From Roseiarcus sp035606915 (lineage in GTDB: Bacteria > Pseudomonadota > Alphaproteobacteria > Rhizobiales > Beijerinckiaceae), in contig DATNDU010000062.1 of NCBI GenBank assembly GCA_035606915.1, positions 1 through 27,357 on the forward strand: DNA of 27,357 nt. Reading direction: 5' to 3'. How positions within the stretch are numbered: the stretch's first letter is position 1; every line of letters starts with the position of its first letter. The notes under the pieces were generated by a model. The model was not told where the DNA came from and did no database searches. It saw only the letters and a program-made list of their open reading frames with translations. The translations under genes and the position numbers were made by a program. Shown piece by piece: positions 1-9,046 of this stretch.

Positions 1-1058
<1,058 letters not shown>

Positions 1059-1362
1059 GAGCCGCCCAGAAACGCACGCATTACGCCAACCTCGATCTAT
1101 GGGCCGCACTCGTTAACGATGCGCTGACGATATTGCTTGCATTTGAGGTTTTTCAACGCGCGAAAGGTTAACGAGGAAAGGCGGATAAGCGGCGACGCCG
1201 CCATACCGCCAAGCTGCGCCGCAGCTTACGCCAACTTCCCCAGGCAGAAATATTTTTCCCGCCGGCGCGAAGACGGGAGCGCCAACGAAGGCTATGCATG
1301 CGGACGCGCCCGGCGGCAAGCCGGGCGGCCACGGACGCGCTTGGCGGCCAGGGAGGCACACG
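1059..1362. other. Divergent intergenic region between histidine kinase and GST genes, with three dyads
   Basis: These 304 bases separate two divergently transcribed genes and should hold both promoters. I cannot name a convincing -35/-10 pair. Visible structures are a perfect dyad GCGGCGACGCCGC (1189-1201), a perfect dyad AAGCTGCGCCGCAGCTT (1211-1227), and a GC-rich hairpin with arms CGCCCGG/CCGGGCG around a 7-base loop (1307-1327) in the leader of the GST gene. The dyads could be operators or simply leader-RNA hairpins; nothing decides between these. No credible ORF lies here. Confidence 0.4.
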
Positions 1363-1974
1363 ATGCGGCTCTACCATTCGCCCTTCGCCCCGAATGCGCG
1401 CCGGGTGCGCATGTTTCTGGCCGAGAAGGGGCTCGAACTGCCGCTCGTGCCCGTCGATCTCGCCAAGCTCGAACAGCGCAGCGAAGATTACAACGCCGTC
1501 AACCCGTTCCAGGTCATTCCGGCGCTCGAACTCGACGACGGCTCGGTGATCTCGGAATCGATCGCCATCTGCCGCTATCTGGAGGAACTGCATCCGCAAC
1601 CGGCGCTGTTCGGGACAACGCCTCGCGAACGGGCGGAGATCGAGATGTGGCAGCGGCTGGCCGAGTTCCAACTGCTGTTCACCATCGCCCAGACCTTCCG
1701 CCACACCCATCCGGCGATGCGCGAGATGGAGAACCCGCAGGTTCCGGGCTGGGCGGACTCAAGTCGCGCCAAGGCGATGACCGCGATGCGGCGTTTCGAC
1801 CGCGCGCTGGCGTCGCGGCGCTTCCTGGCCGGCGAGCGGTTCAGCGTCGCCGACATCACCGGGCTGATCGCCATGGACTTCACCAAGCCGGCGCGGATTG
1901 TCGTACCGGACGAGTTGGTGAACTTGCGGCGCTGGCGCGACGAGGTTGGCGCGAGGCCGAGCGCCAAGGCGTAA
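1363..1974 (+). CDS. Glutathione S-transferase family protein
   Basis: A 203-residue cytosolic protein with the two-domain GST layout. The thioredoxin-like N-terminal domain (about 1-80) begins MRLYHSPFAPNARRVRMFL and contains NPFQVIPALELDDG, with the cis-proline before the third strand, and then ISESIAICRYLEE, where the Glu-Ser pair binds the gamma-glutamyl part of glutathione. The helical C-terminal domain carries FLAGERFSVADIT, the conserved N-capping box of GSTs. The family conjugates or reduces electrophiles with glutathione; the substrate here is unknown. The start at ATG 1363 is chosen because GGGAGG (1351-1356) lies 6 bases upstream and the protein begins directly with the first beta strand; an ATG 69 bases upstream would only add a Gly/Arg-rich tail. 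It stands alone, convergent with the next gene (44-base gap). Confidence 0.93.
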   Translation: MRLYHSPFAPNARRVRMFLAEKGLELPLVPVDLAKLEQRSEDYNAVNPFQVIPALELDDGSVISESIAICRYLEELHPQPALFGTTPRERAEIEMWQRLAEFQLLFTIAQTFRHTHPAMREMENPQVPGWADSSRAKAMTAMRRFDRALASRRFLAGERFSVADITGLIAMDFTKPARIVVPDELVNLRRWRDEVGARPSAKA

Positions 1975-2018
1975 GGGGAGAGCCGTTTCGGGTCTTTGGG
2001 ACCTCGCAGGCGCCTCCT

Positions 2019-3242
2019 CTAAAACAGCGCCAGCCCCGCCGCCGACGGCCTCGTGGTGCGGTATTGGCTGCGCGCCGCCACGTCGGAGCAGATCACCGCG
2101 ATGCCGAGCGACACCGTCCACAGCATGTCGCCGAAATTCAGCAGCAGCGTGCCGAGCGCCAGGTTGCAGGCGAGCGCGGCGGCCAGATACGGCGCCAGGC
2201 GCGGCGGCGCGTCGCCGATGCGGCGGAAACCGACCCAGATCATCGCCGCCGCGATCCCCGCCCCGACCACGCCCAGTTCGTACCAGATGGCGAACAACTG
2301 GCCGCTCGGCGTCACGTCGGGGAAGAAGCCAGTCTGGATCGCCCGCACCAGCGCCTCGAAGCCATGGCCGGTGATGAGCAGCAGCTTCTCGTGAAGGACC
2401 ATTGCCTGGGCGCGCGCCAGTTCCGTGAACGGCGGCCCCAGCACCCCGAGGCCGGAGTTCATCACCGCGCGCCCCAATTCCGCGACGACGATCGTCACCA
2501 GCGGCCCGAGCGCCATCAGCACGGCTATCGCCGAGGCGAGATCGCGCGTCGTGCGCTTGAGGTCCGACACCGCGAAGGAAAGCGTCGCAAAGCCCGCGAG
2601 CAGCGCGATCATCAACGCCGTCGAGCCCATGGCGTAGACATAGACGAAGGCGGCGATCAGCAGCAACCGGCTCCAACCGTTGCGGCCACGCGCGGCGAGC
2701 CCGCCCATCGCCGGATACAGCGTCGTCACCAGCACGATGGCGCCGTCGAAGATGCGCTGGCGCGGAACCGGAACGCCGTGCCGATCGGCGATGAAGGCGG
2801 CAAACATCACCATCATGCCGAGCACGAGGCCGATCGGGAACAGGTAGAGGTCGGTGGCGCGCGCATGGCCGCGCGTCATCGACAGCGCCAGGAACAGCGA
2901 CACCAGCCACAGCGCTATCTTCAACAGGTGCTGAGCGGCGGGAATCGAGAACGGCGTCCACAGCACCGACACGCCGGCCCAGGCGATCAGGGCGAGGCTC
3001 AGCCCCACCACCGGCCGTGCAAACACCCGCTGCATGCGCTTGGCGAGGCCGCCGGGCGGATCGATCAGCCCCGCCAGCACGAACGAGGCGATGGCGATTG
3101 GATAAAGCACGAAGATCGCCAGTTCGTGCAGCACCACCCCGGCGGGCGCGCCGAGGGCGAGCACCACATAGCCGAATCGTGACAGGAATTGCGCGGCGTC
3201 GGCGGCTTCGTCGCTGCGGGCTTGATTTGGAACCCAAGTCAC
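2019..3242 (-). CDS. O-antigen ligase-like polytopic membrane protein
   Basis: About 407 residues with ten or more hydrophobic segments. Family hallmarks are an early AWAGVSVLWTPF segment, which matches the WA..S..WSP motif of Wzy/WaaL-type proteins, and a large loop with GHGFEALVRAIQTGFFPD followed by LFAIWYELGVVGAG. That order resembles the G.G.E....H......ELG..G pattern of O-antigen ligases and polymerases. Such proteins join or polymerise lipid-linked glycans on the periplasmic face of the inner membrane. The real substrate is unknown. The start is uncertain: the frame stays open far upstream, but that part overlaps ureD and is unlike protein. GTG 3242 lies inside the 18-bp repeat array and lacks a good ribosome binding site; GTG 3167 is an alternative that begins in the first membrane helix. 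The gene diverges from ureD and has no glycan-gene partner next to it. Confidence 0.8.
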   Translation of the reverse strand: MTWVPNQARSDEAADAAQFLSRFGYVVLALGAPAGVVLHELAIFVLYPIAIASFVLAGLIDPPGGLAKRMQRVFARPVVGLSLALIAWAGVSVLWTPFSIPAAQHLLKIALWLVSLFLALSMTRGHARATDLYLFPIGLVLGMMVMFAAFIADRHGVPVPRQRIFDGAIVLVTTLYPAMGGLAARGRNGWSRLLLIAAFVYVYAMGSTALMIALLAGFATLSFAVSDLKRTTRDLASAIAVLMALGPLVTIVVAELGRAVMNSGLGVLGPPFTELARAQAMVLHEKLLLITGHGFEALVRAIQTGFFPDVTPSGQLFAIWYELGVVGAGIAAAMIWVGFRRIGDAPPRLAPYLAAALACNLALGTLLLNFGDMLWTVSLGIAVICSDVAARSQYRTTRPSAAGLALF

Positions 3243-3335
3243 TTGATTTGGAACCCAAGGCTTGATTTTGGAACCCGAGCTTGATTTGGAGCCCGAGCCT
3301 CGATTTGCGACTGGAGCCTTGATTTGCAACTCAAG
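3221..3335. repeat. Tandem array of six 18-bp dyad repeats
   Basis: Six near-tandem units occupy 3221-3238, 3242-3259, 3261-3279, 3280-3297, 3299-3316 and 3318-3335. The first two are identical, CTTGATTTGGAACCCAAG. Unit 3 has one extra T and CGAG at its end; unit 4 is CTTGATTTGGAGCCCGAG; unit 5 is CTCGATTTGCGACTGGAG; unit 6 is CTTGATTTGCAACTCAAG. Spacers are 3, 1, 0, 1 and 1 bases. Most units start CTTG and end CAAG or CGAG; unit 5 changes both ends together (CTC...GAG), so the terminal symmetry is kept. Units 1 and 2 also hold an inner TTGG/CCAA dyad. The array lies between the divergent O-antigen-ligase-like and ureD genes and locally lowers GC. Confidence 0.85.
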
Positions 3336-3455
3336 CCATGGGCGTAAAGTTCTTCGTTTGGCTCTATAGCGTGGCTTCTCGGCTGGCGCTGTGGACTTCC
3401 GGCAACACCGGCGCGCCAAATCGGCGCGCCTCGACCCCGCGCCTGTGAAAGGGTC

Positions 3456-4277
3456 ATGACGAGCGCCGCCCACAGCTTGCCACGCGTGCGCGCCGAGTTG
3501 CGCCTCGCCTTCGCGCGCGCCGGCGCCCGCACGGAGGCGGCGCGCGCCTTCGAGACCGGCGGCTGGCGGCTGCGCTTCCCGCGCTCGGGGGCGCGCGCCG
3601 AGGCGGTGGTGGTCAATACCGGCGGCGGCATGGCCGGCGGCGACCAAGTGCGGATCACGGTTTCGGCGGGGCCGGGCGCCTCGGCCCTCGTCACCAGTCA
3701 GTCGCAGGAAAAGATATACAAAGCCGATGGCTTGCCCTGCGAAGTTCGCACGCAGCTAGAAGTCGATGCGGCGGCGCGACTGGTTTGGGCGCCGCAGGAG
3801 ACGCTGCTGTTCGAGGGCGCCCGGCTCGATCGTCGGCTGGAGGCCAATGTCGCGGCGACGGGGACGTTGACCATCATCGAGGCCGTCGCCTTCGGCCGCC
3901 TCGCGCATGGCGAGACCAGGATCGCGGCGACGCTCTCGGATCGCTGGCGGCTGCGGCGCGCCGGCCGGCTGGTGTTCGCCGAGGCGCTGTGCATCGAGGA
4001 CGCCGGCGCGACGCTCGACCGCGCCGCCATCGGCGGCGGCGCGCGGGCGGCAGCGACTTTGGTGCGCATCGGCCCCGACGCCGGCGAAAAGCTTGATGCG
4101 CTGCGCGCGGCCTTCGCCGGGCTCGAAGCGGACGGCGGCTTCGAGGCCGGCGCCAGCCTCGTCGACGGCGTGCTGGTGGCGCGCGCCGTGAGCCCTTCGC
4201 CGCAACGGCTGCGCGACGGGCTCATCGCCGCCTGGGGGGCGCTCGAAGGGCAAGACGCGCCGCGGGTGTGGTATTGA
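3456..4277 (+). CDS. ureD: Urease accessory protein UreD
   Basis: A 273-residue cytosolic protein with UreD features: an early VVVNTGGGMAGGDQVRITV segment (about 50-68), which corresponds to the N..GG...GD motif, then SALVTSQSQEKIYKA, APQETLLFEGARLDRR and EAVAFGRLAHGE, and a C-terminal LRDGLIAAWGAL. UreD (UreH) forms a complex with UreF and UreG that delivers nickel into the urease active site. Length matches the family. ATG 3456 is preceded by AAAGGG at a short spacing. Its stop overlaps the GT39 start, so the two are probably co-translated. The oddity is context: ureA, ureB, ureC, ureE, ureF and ureG are absent from this window, although ureD commonly sits at the head of a urease operon. 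Either the urease genes are elsewhere, or this copy serves another nickel-dependent process. Confidence 0.92.
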   Translation: MTSAAHSLPRVRAELRLAFARAGARTEAARAFETGGWRLRFPRSGARAEAVVVNTGGGMAGGDQVRITVSAGPGASALVTSQSQEKIYKADGLPCEVRTQLEVDAAARLVWAPQETLLFEGARLDRRLEANVAATGTLTIIEAVAFGRLAHGETRIAATLSDRWRLRRAGRLVFAEALCIEDAGATLDRAAIGGGARAAATLVRIGPDAGEKLDALRAAFAGLEADGGFEAGASLVDGVLVARAVSPSPQRLRDGLIAAWGALEGQDAPRVWY

Positions 4278-5653
4278 AGCTCGCGGCGATCGCAGCGGTT
4301 CTCGGGCTGGCGCTGGCGCAAGCGTTCATCATCGGCCGCGTCGAGTTGACCTTCGACGAGGCTTACTATGCGCTATGGGCGCGCTGGCCGCAGGCCGGCT
4401 ATTTCGATCATCCGCCGCTGGTGGCCTGGACCATCGCCGCCTCGCAGGCGCTGTTCGGGCGCGGCGAGTTCGGCGTGCGGGCGCTGTTCTGGCTGATGGG
4501 GGCGAGCCTGCCGGCGTTGACCGCCTGGATCGGCTGGCGGCTGTTTGCCGACGCGACCACGGCGGCGGCCGCGGCGCTCATCTTCGTCGGAGCGCCGCTC
4601 ATCGCCGGCGCGCCGCTGGCGACGCCCGATACGCCGCTGGTGTTCTTCTGGACGCTGGCGCTCGCCGGGCTCGCCGAGGTTTATCGCGGCCGCCCGTGGG
4701 CCTGGGGGCTGGTCGGGCTGGCGGCGGGCGCGGCGGGGCTGGCCAAGATGACGGCCGGCTTCTTGGCTTTTGGCGTCGCTCTGGCGCTGGCGGCGACGCC
4801 CTCGCTGCGGCGGCAATGGCGGCGACCGGGGCCGTGGCTGGCGGCGGCGCTGGCGCTGGCGGTGCTGTCGCCATTCCTGGCCTGGAACGCCACGCACGGC
4901 TTCGCCACTTTCCTCAAGCAGGGCGGCCGCCTCGAAGTGCGCGCCTTCGCGCCGCATTACCTCGCCGAGTTCGTGGCGACGCAGCTTCTGTTGTTCAACC
5001 CGCTGTCAGCGGCGGCGGCGCTGTACGCGGCCGGGCGGCTTCGCGCCGCACCCTCGGAGCCGGTGCGGCTGTTGCTGGCGAGCCTCGCGCCAGCGCTCGG
5101 CTATTTCGTCCTGCACGCGCTGCACGACCGTGTGCAGGGCAATTGGCCGGCCCCGCTCTATCCGGCGCTGGCGCTGCTGGCGGCGCGGGCGACGCGGCAA
5201 ATGCGCTGGCCGGCGCCCGCCGCGGCGGCGCTGGGGCTGACGCTGGTCGCTGCGGCCTATGCGCATCTGGCGACGGGGCGGCCGGCGCTCGGGCCTTCCG
5301 ACCCGTTTCTGCGCATCGGCGGCTGGCGCGGGCTGTCGGCGCAGGTTTTCGCCGTCGCCAAGACGCGCCATGCCGGCTTCGTGCTGGCGCAGGGCTACGC
5401 CGCGACCTCGCTGCTGTCGTTCTACGGGCCGCCGTCGCCGCCGGTGGCGCAGGCGGGCGAGCCGGAGCGCTGGACGTTCCGGCCGCCGCTGGCGCTCGGC
5501 GGCGAGGGGCTGGCGTTCGGCGCGCCGGGATTCGCCGTGGCGCTCGGCCGGCTTTACCCGGACGTAAAGCCGCTGCAAATCCTGCGAAGACGGGTCGGCG
5601 GCGTCGAGTTGGAGCCCTACGTGCTGTTTTCGGTCAGCGGCGCGGCGCGCTAA
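4268..5653 (+). CDS. GT39-type (PMT/ArnT-like) membrane glycosyltransferase
   Basis: A 461-residue inner-membrane protein with about ten to twelve hydrophobic segments. Near the N-terminus it has FDEAYYALWARWPQAGYFDHPPLVAW: Asp30-Glu31 is the catalytic acidic pair in the first periplasmic loop of GT-C glycosyltransferases, and DHPP follows at 47-50, as in the ArnT/GT39 (PMT_2) group. Such enzymes transfer a sugar from a polyprenyl-phosphate donor to lipid A, glycans or proteins; acceptor and donor are not readable here. A soluble C-terminal part (from about 365) is short compared with ArnT. The likely start is GTG 4268, overlapping the ureD stop by 10 bases; TTG 4274 gives a tighter overlap. 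The 3' end, including stop TAA, is contained in a perfect 27-bp tandem duplication that also carries the Shine-Dalgarno of the next gene. Confidence 0.87.
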   Translation: MVLKLAAIAAVLGLALAQAFIIGRVELTFDEAYYALWARWPQAGYFDHPPLVAWTIAASQALFGRGEFGVRALFWLMGASLPALTAWIGWRLFADATTAAAAALIFVGAPLIAGAPLATPDTPLVFFWTLALAGLAEVYRGRPWAWGLVGLAAGAAGLAKMTAGFLAFGVALALAATPSLRRQWRRPGPWLAAALALAVLSPFLAWNATHGFATFLKQGGRLEVRAFAPHYLAEFVATQLLLFNPLSAAAALYAAGRLRAAPSEPVRLLLASLAPALGYFVLHALHDRVQGNWPAPLYPALALLAARATRQMRWPAPAAAALGLTLVAAAYAHLATGRPALGPSDPFLRIGGWRGLSAQVFAVAKTRHAGFVLAQGYAATSLLSFYGPPSPPVAQAGEPERWTFRPPLALGGEGLAFGAPGFAVALGRLYPDVKPLQILRRRVGGVELEPYVLFSVSGAAR

Positions 5654-5687
5654 AGGGGGATCAGCGGCGCGGCGCGCTAAAGGGGGA
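5634..5687 (+). repeat. Perfect 27-bp tandem duplication spanning the GT39 stop codon and next ribosome binding site
   Basis: Positions 5634-5660 and 5661-5687 are identical. Each copy carries the last codons of the GT39 gene (Ser-Gly-Ala-Ala-Arg), TAA and AGGGGGA. The first copy provides the real stop. The second lies in the 39-base gap and supplies AAGGGGG just upstream of ATG 5693. With no mismatch it is probably recent or homogenised. Confidence 0.95.
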
Positions 5688-5692
5688 ATTGG

Positions 5693-8600
5693 ATGCGGCG
5701 CATTCTCATCGCCAACCGCGCCGACGCCGCTGTGCGCGTCGCCCGCGCCGCCGCCGATCGCGGCCTCGATTTCGTGCTTGTCCACGCCGAGGACGATCGC
5801 GGCGCCTGGACGCGAAGCGCGCGCGCGCGGGCGCTGAACGGCCATGGCCCCGCCGCCTATCTCGATTCCGCGCAACTCATCGCGGCGGCGCGTGAAACCG
5901 GCTGCGACGCCCTGCATCCCGGCTGGGGTTTTCTCAGCGAGCGCGCCGATTTCGCGCAAGGTTGCGCGGCGGCGGGGCTGACCTTCATCGGCCCGTCGCC
6001 TGAGACGTTGGCGCTGTTCGGCGACAAGGCGCGCGCGCGGGCGTTTGCGCGCGAGCGCGGCGTGCCGGTCGCGCCGGCGACCGAGCGCGCCGTCGGGCTC
6101 GACCAGGCGCGCGCCTTTTTCGCCGCCCAAGGCGGCGCAGCGGTGATGGTGAAGGCGGTCGGCGGCGGCGGCGGGCGCGGCCTGCGCGCCGCCCACAGCG
6201 CCGAGGATCTGGAGGAAGCTTTCGCTCGCGCCGCGAGCGAGGCTGAGCGCGGCTTCGGCGCCGGCGGAGTGTTCGTCGAGCGGCTGATCGCGCCGGCGCG
6301 CCATATCGAAGTGCAGGCGGCGGGCGATGGCGAGCGCACCATCACGCTCGGCCAGCGCGAATGCACCCTGCAACGGCGCCGGCAGAAATGGGTCGAGAGC
6401 GCGCCGCCGGCCATCCCCGACAGCTTGCGCGAGGCGCTCGACGCCGCCGCGCTGCGGCTCGCCGAGGGTTTGCGCACGCTCGCCACCTTCGAGTTTCTTG
6501 TCGACGAGCGCGGCGGCTTTGTCTTCATCGAGGCCAATCCGCGTCTTCAGGTCGAGCATGGCGTGACCGAGGAGACCACCGGGCTCGACCTCGTCGGCTG
6601 GCAGATCGCGCTCGCCGACGGGGCGCGGCTCGCCGATCTCGGCCCGCCGCCGAGCCGGCGCGGCGCGGCGATCGAATGGCGCATCGTCGCCGAGGGGGCG
6701 GGGCGGCTGACGCGCTTTGCGCCGCCCTGCGGCCCCGGCCTGCGCGTCGACCTCGGCGCCGCCGAGGGCGAGGCGGCGGCGCTGGCTTATGATCCGCTGC
6801 TCGCCAAGCTCATCGTGCGCGGCGCCGATCTCGCCGAGGCGGCGCGCCGCTCGCGCCGCGCGCTCGCCGAATTCGAGATCGCCGGCGCGCCGACCAATCT
6901 CGGCAAGTTGCGGGCGCTGGCGGAACAGGATTTCGCCGCCCAGACCTTCTCCATCGACACGCTTGATCGCCGCTTTGCCGACGCCGGCGTGGGCGGCGAC
7001 GGCGAGATCGTCGCCCCGCTCAGCGGTCGGCTGATCGAGATCGCCGCCGACGGGCCGGTCGCCGCTGGCGCGACCGTCGCCGTCATCGAGGCGATGAAGA
7101 TGGAGCATGTCGTCGTTGCCCCCGCCGCCGGCAGGTTGACGGGGCTCGCCGTCGCCGGCGAGCCCGTCGCCGCCGGCGCCATGCTCGCCCGCCTCGCCGA
7201 GGCCGCGGTCGGCGTCGTCGATGCCGCGCCGGTCGCCGACACCGCGCCGCGCGCCGATCTGGCCCGCCTCGCCGTCCGCTGGGCGGCGATCGAGAATGCG
7301 GCGCGGCCCGGGCCAATCGCCAGGCGCCATGCGCTGAGCTTGCGCAGCGCGCGCGAAAATGTCGCCGATCTCCTCGATGCCGGCTCGTTGCAGGAATACG
7401 GCGCCTTCGCCGTGGCGGCGCAGAAATCGCGGCGCACGATGGCCGATCTCATCGCCAACACCCCCGCCGATGGCGTCATCACCGCCACCGGCCTCGTCGA
7501 CGGCGAGCGCGTCGCGGTGCTCGCCTATGACGCGACGGTGCTGGCGGGCACGCAAGGCTTGCGCGGCCACGAGAAGACCGATCGGCTGATCGACATCGCC
7601 GCTCGGCGGCGGCTGCCGCTGGTGTTGTTCGCCGAGGGCGGCGGCGGCCGGCCCGGCGACAGCGACGCCGACATCGTCGCCGGCCTGCACCTGACGACCT
7701 TCGCGCGTTTTGCCGGGCTCTCCGGCCGCGCGCCGCTGATCGGCATCGTCGCCGGCCGCTGCTTTGCCGGCAACGCCGCGCTGCTCGGCTGTTGCGATCT
7801 GATTATCTCCACCCGCGACGCCAATATCGGCATGGGCGGCCCGGCGATGATCGAGGGCGGCGGCCTCGGCCGTTTCCGCCCCGAGGAGGTCGGCCCCGCC
7901 GCTGCGCAGGCCGGCAATGGCGTCGTCGATGTGCTCGTCGACGACGAGGCCGCCGCCGTCGTCGTCGCCAAGACGGCGCTTGGGCTTTTTCACGGCGCGC
8001 GCGCCGACTGGATCGCGCCGGAGGCGGAAAGCTTGCGCTCGGCGATCCCGGAAAATCGCCTGCGCGCCTACGACATGCGGGCGCTGATGCGCGGCGTGCT
8101 CGACGTCGGCTCGGCGCTGGAGTTGGGCGCTGCCTATGGTCCCGGCATGATCGCGGCGTTCGGGCGCATCGAGGGCCGCGCCGTCGGCGTCATCGCCAAC
8201 GATCCCGGCCATCTCGGCGGCGCCGTCGATTCCGAGGGGGCGCGCAAGGCGGCGCGCTTCCTGCGCCTGTGCGACGCTTGGGGCTTGGCCGTGCTGTCGC
8301 TCATCGATACGCCGGGCTTCATGGTCGGGCCTGAGATCGAGCGCCAAGGTCATGTGCGCGCCTGCGCCGAGATGTTCCTGGCCGGAGCGCGGCTCGGCGC
8401 GCCCTGGGCGGCGATCGTGGTTCGGCGCGGCTATGGACTCGGCGCGATGGCGATGGCGGGCGGCGGTTTCCACGCTCCGGACCTCATCGCGGCGTGGCCG
8501 AGCGGCGAATTCGGCCCGATGGGCCTCGAAGGCGCCGTGCGCCTGGGCTACCGGCGCGAACTGGAGGCGGCGGCGGACGCGGCAGCCCGCGAGGCGCTTT

Positions 8601-8764
8601 ACCGGCGCCTGCTCGCCGAGCAATATGAGCGTGGCGCAGCGATCAATATGGCCGGCGCGCTGGAGATCGACGCGGTGATCGACCCGGCTGAGACACGGCA
8701 GTGGGTGAAGCGGGGGCTGGGGGCGCCTGAAGGACGCAGCGCGCGCGGGACTGCGCCGCGTTAA
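5693..8764 (+). CDS. Single-chain biotin-dependent acyl-CoA carboxylase (BC-BCCP-CT fusion)
   Basis: A 1023-residue protein joining all three parts of an acyl-CoA carboxylase. Biotin carboxylase (about 1-445) shows HPGWGFLSERADF, Lys154 and the ATP-grasp loop GGGGGRG (157-163), HIEVQ, ECTLQRRRQK from Glu223, and EANPRLQVEHGVTEE. The biotinyl domain (about 447-505) has EAMKMEH with Lys469 as biotinylation site. The carboxyltransferase (about 525-1005) has both crotonase-like halves, with LLDAGSLQEYGAF in the first and DTPGFMVGPEIERQGHVR in the second. This order matches the single-chain long-chain acyl-CoA carboxylases described in Mycobacterium avium and Rhodopseudomonas-type bacteria, not the separate alpha and beta subunits of propionyl-CoA carboxylase. 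It should carboxylate an acyl-CoA; chain length cannot be read from sequence. ATG 5693 follows AAGGGGG at good spacing. It is the third gene of the ureD run. Confidence 0.93.
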   Translation: MRRILIANRADAAVRVARAAADRGLDFVLVHAEDDRGAWTRSARARALNGHGPAAYLDSAQLIAAARETGCDALHPGWGFLSERADFAQGCAAAGLTFIGPSPETLALFGDKARARAFARERGVPVAPATERAVGLDQARAFFAAQGGAAVMVKAVGGGGGRGLRAAHSAEDLEEAFARAASEAERGFGAGGVFVERLIAPARHIEVQAAGDGERTITLGQRECTLQRRRQKWVESAPPAIPDSLREALDAAALRLAEGLRTLATFEFLVDERGGFVFIEANPRLQVEHGVTEETTGLDLVGWQIALADGARLADLGPPPSRRGAAIEWRIVAEGAGRLTRFAPPCGPGLRVDLGAAEGEAAALAYDPLLAKLIVRGADLAEAARRSRRALAEFEIAGAPTNLGKLRALAEQDFAAQTFSIDTLDRRFADAGVGGDGEIVAPLSGRLIEIAADGPVAAGATVAVIEAMKMEHVVVAPAAGRLTGLAVAGEPVAAGAMLARLAEAAVGVVDAAPVADTAPRADLARLAVRWAAIENAARPGPIARRHALSLRSARENVADLLDAGSLQEYGAFAVAAQKSRRTMADLIANTPADGVITATGLVDGERVAVLAYDATVLAGTQGLRGHEKTDRLIDIAARRRLPLVLFAEGGGGRPGDSDADIVAGLHLTTFARFAGLSGRAPLIGIVAGRCFAGNAALLGCCDLIISTRDANIGMGGPAMIEGGGLGRFRPEEVGPAAAQAGNGVVDVLVDDEAAAVVVAKTALGLFHGARADWIAPEAESLRSAIPENRLRAYDMRALMRGVLDVGSALELGAAYGPGMIAAFGRIEGRAVGVIANDPGHLGGAVDSEGARKAARFLRLCDAWGLAVLSLIDTPGFMVGPEIERQGHVRACAEMFLAGARLGAPWAAIVVRRGYGLGAMAMAGGGFHAPDLIAAWPSGEFGPMGLEGAVRLGYRRELEAAADAAAREALYRRLLAEQYERGAAINMAGALEIDAVIDPAETRQWVKRGLGAPEGRSARGTAPR

Positions 8765-9046
8765 TCTGGCAGCGCCACGGCCGAATCTTGGCGCTCGGAA
8801 ACTTCGTCCGCATCCAATTTTCGCGGCCGGACGCAGAGCGAAAGCGGCGCTGAAATTGTGCGCGAGACCAACCTGCTTGACGAAAACGTGTGGTTCGCCC
8901 CCTCGCCTCGCCTGTAGCGCTGGCGCAGGTGGGTCGGTCGGCCTTGCCGGGGCGGAAATCGGTAACTAAAAGGTCGCTGGAATTCGCGACTTCTGCGATC
9001 TCGCAGCCGGGGAGGCGTCGGCGCGGAGGTCTGGGCATGGAGCGAT

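Noticed and set aside
1975..2018. Possible terminator between GST and the ligase gene
   Set aside because: Only a 4-bp stem (GGTC/GACC) and no T-tract; too weak to call.
1137..3182. About 680-codon plus-strand frame across the GST and ligase genes
   Set aside because: It overlaps two recognisable genes in other frames and has Arg/Gln/His-rich low-complexity sequence.
3221..3335. CRISPR array interpretation of the six repeats
   Set aside because: Spacers are 0-3 bases, repeats are 18 bp, and no cas gene is present.
5006..8623. Very long open frame (about 1200 codons) opposite the carboxylase and the end of GT39
   Set aside because: It mirrors third-position G/C bias of the real genes, is rich in Arg/Ala/Asp/Gly/His with no motif, and spans two genuine genes with full catalytic signatures on the other strand.
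8643..9038. 131-codon minus-strand frame covering the 8765-9046 gap
   Set aside because: Half lies opposite the carboxylase end; Arg/Pro/Ser-rich with no motif or ribosome binding site. The gap is treated as non-coding.
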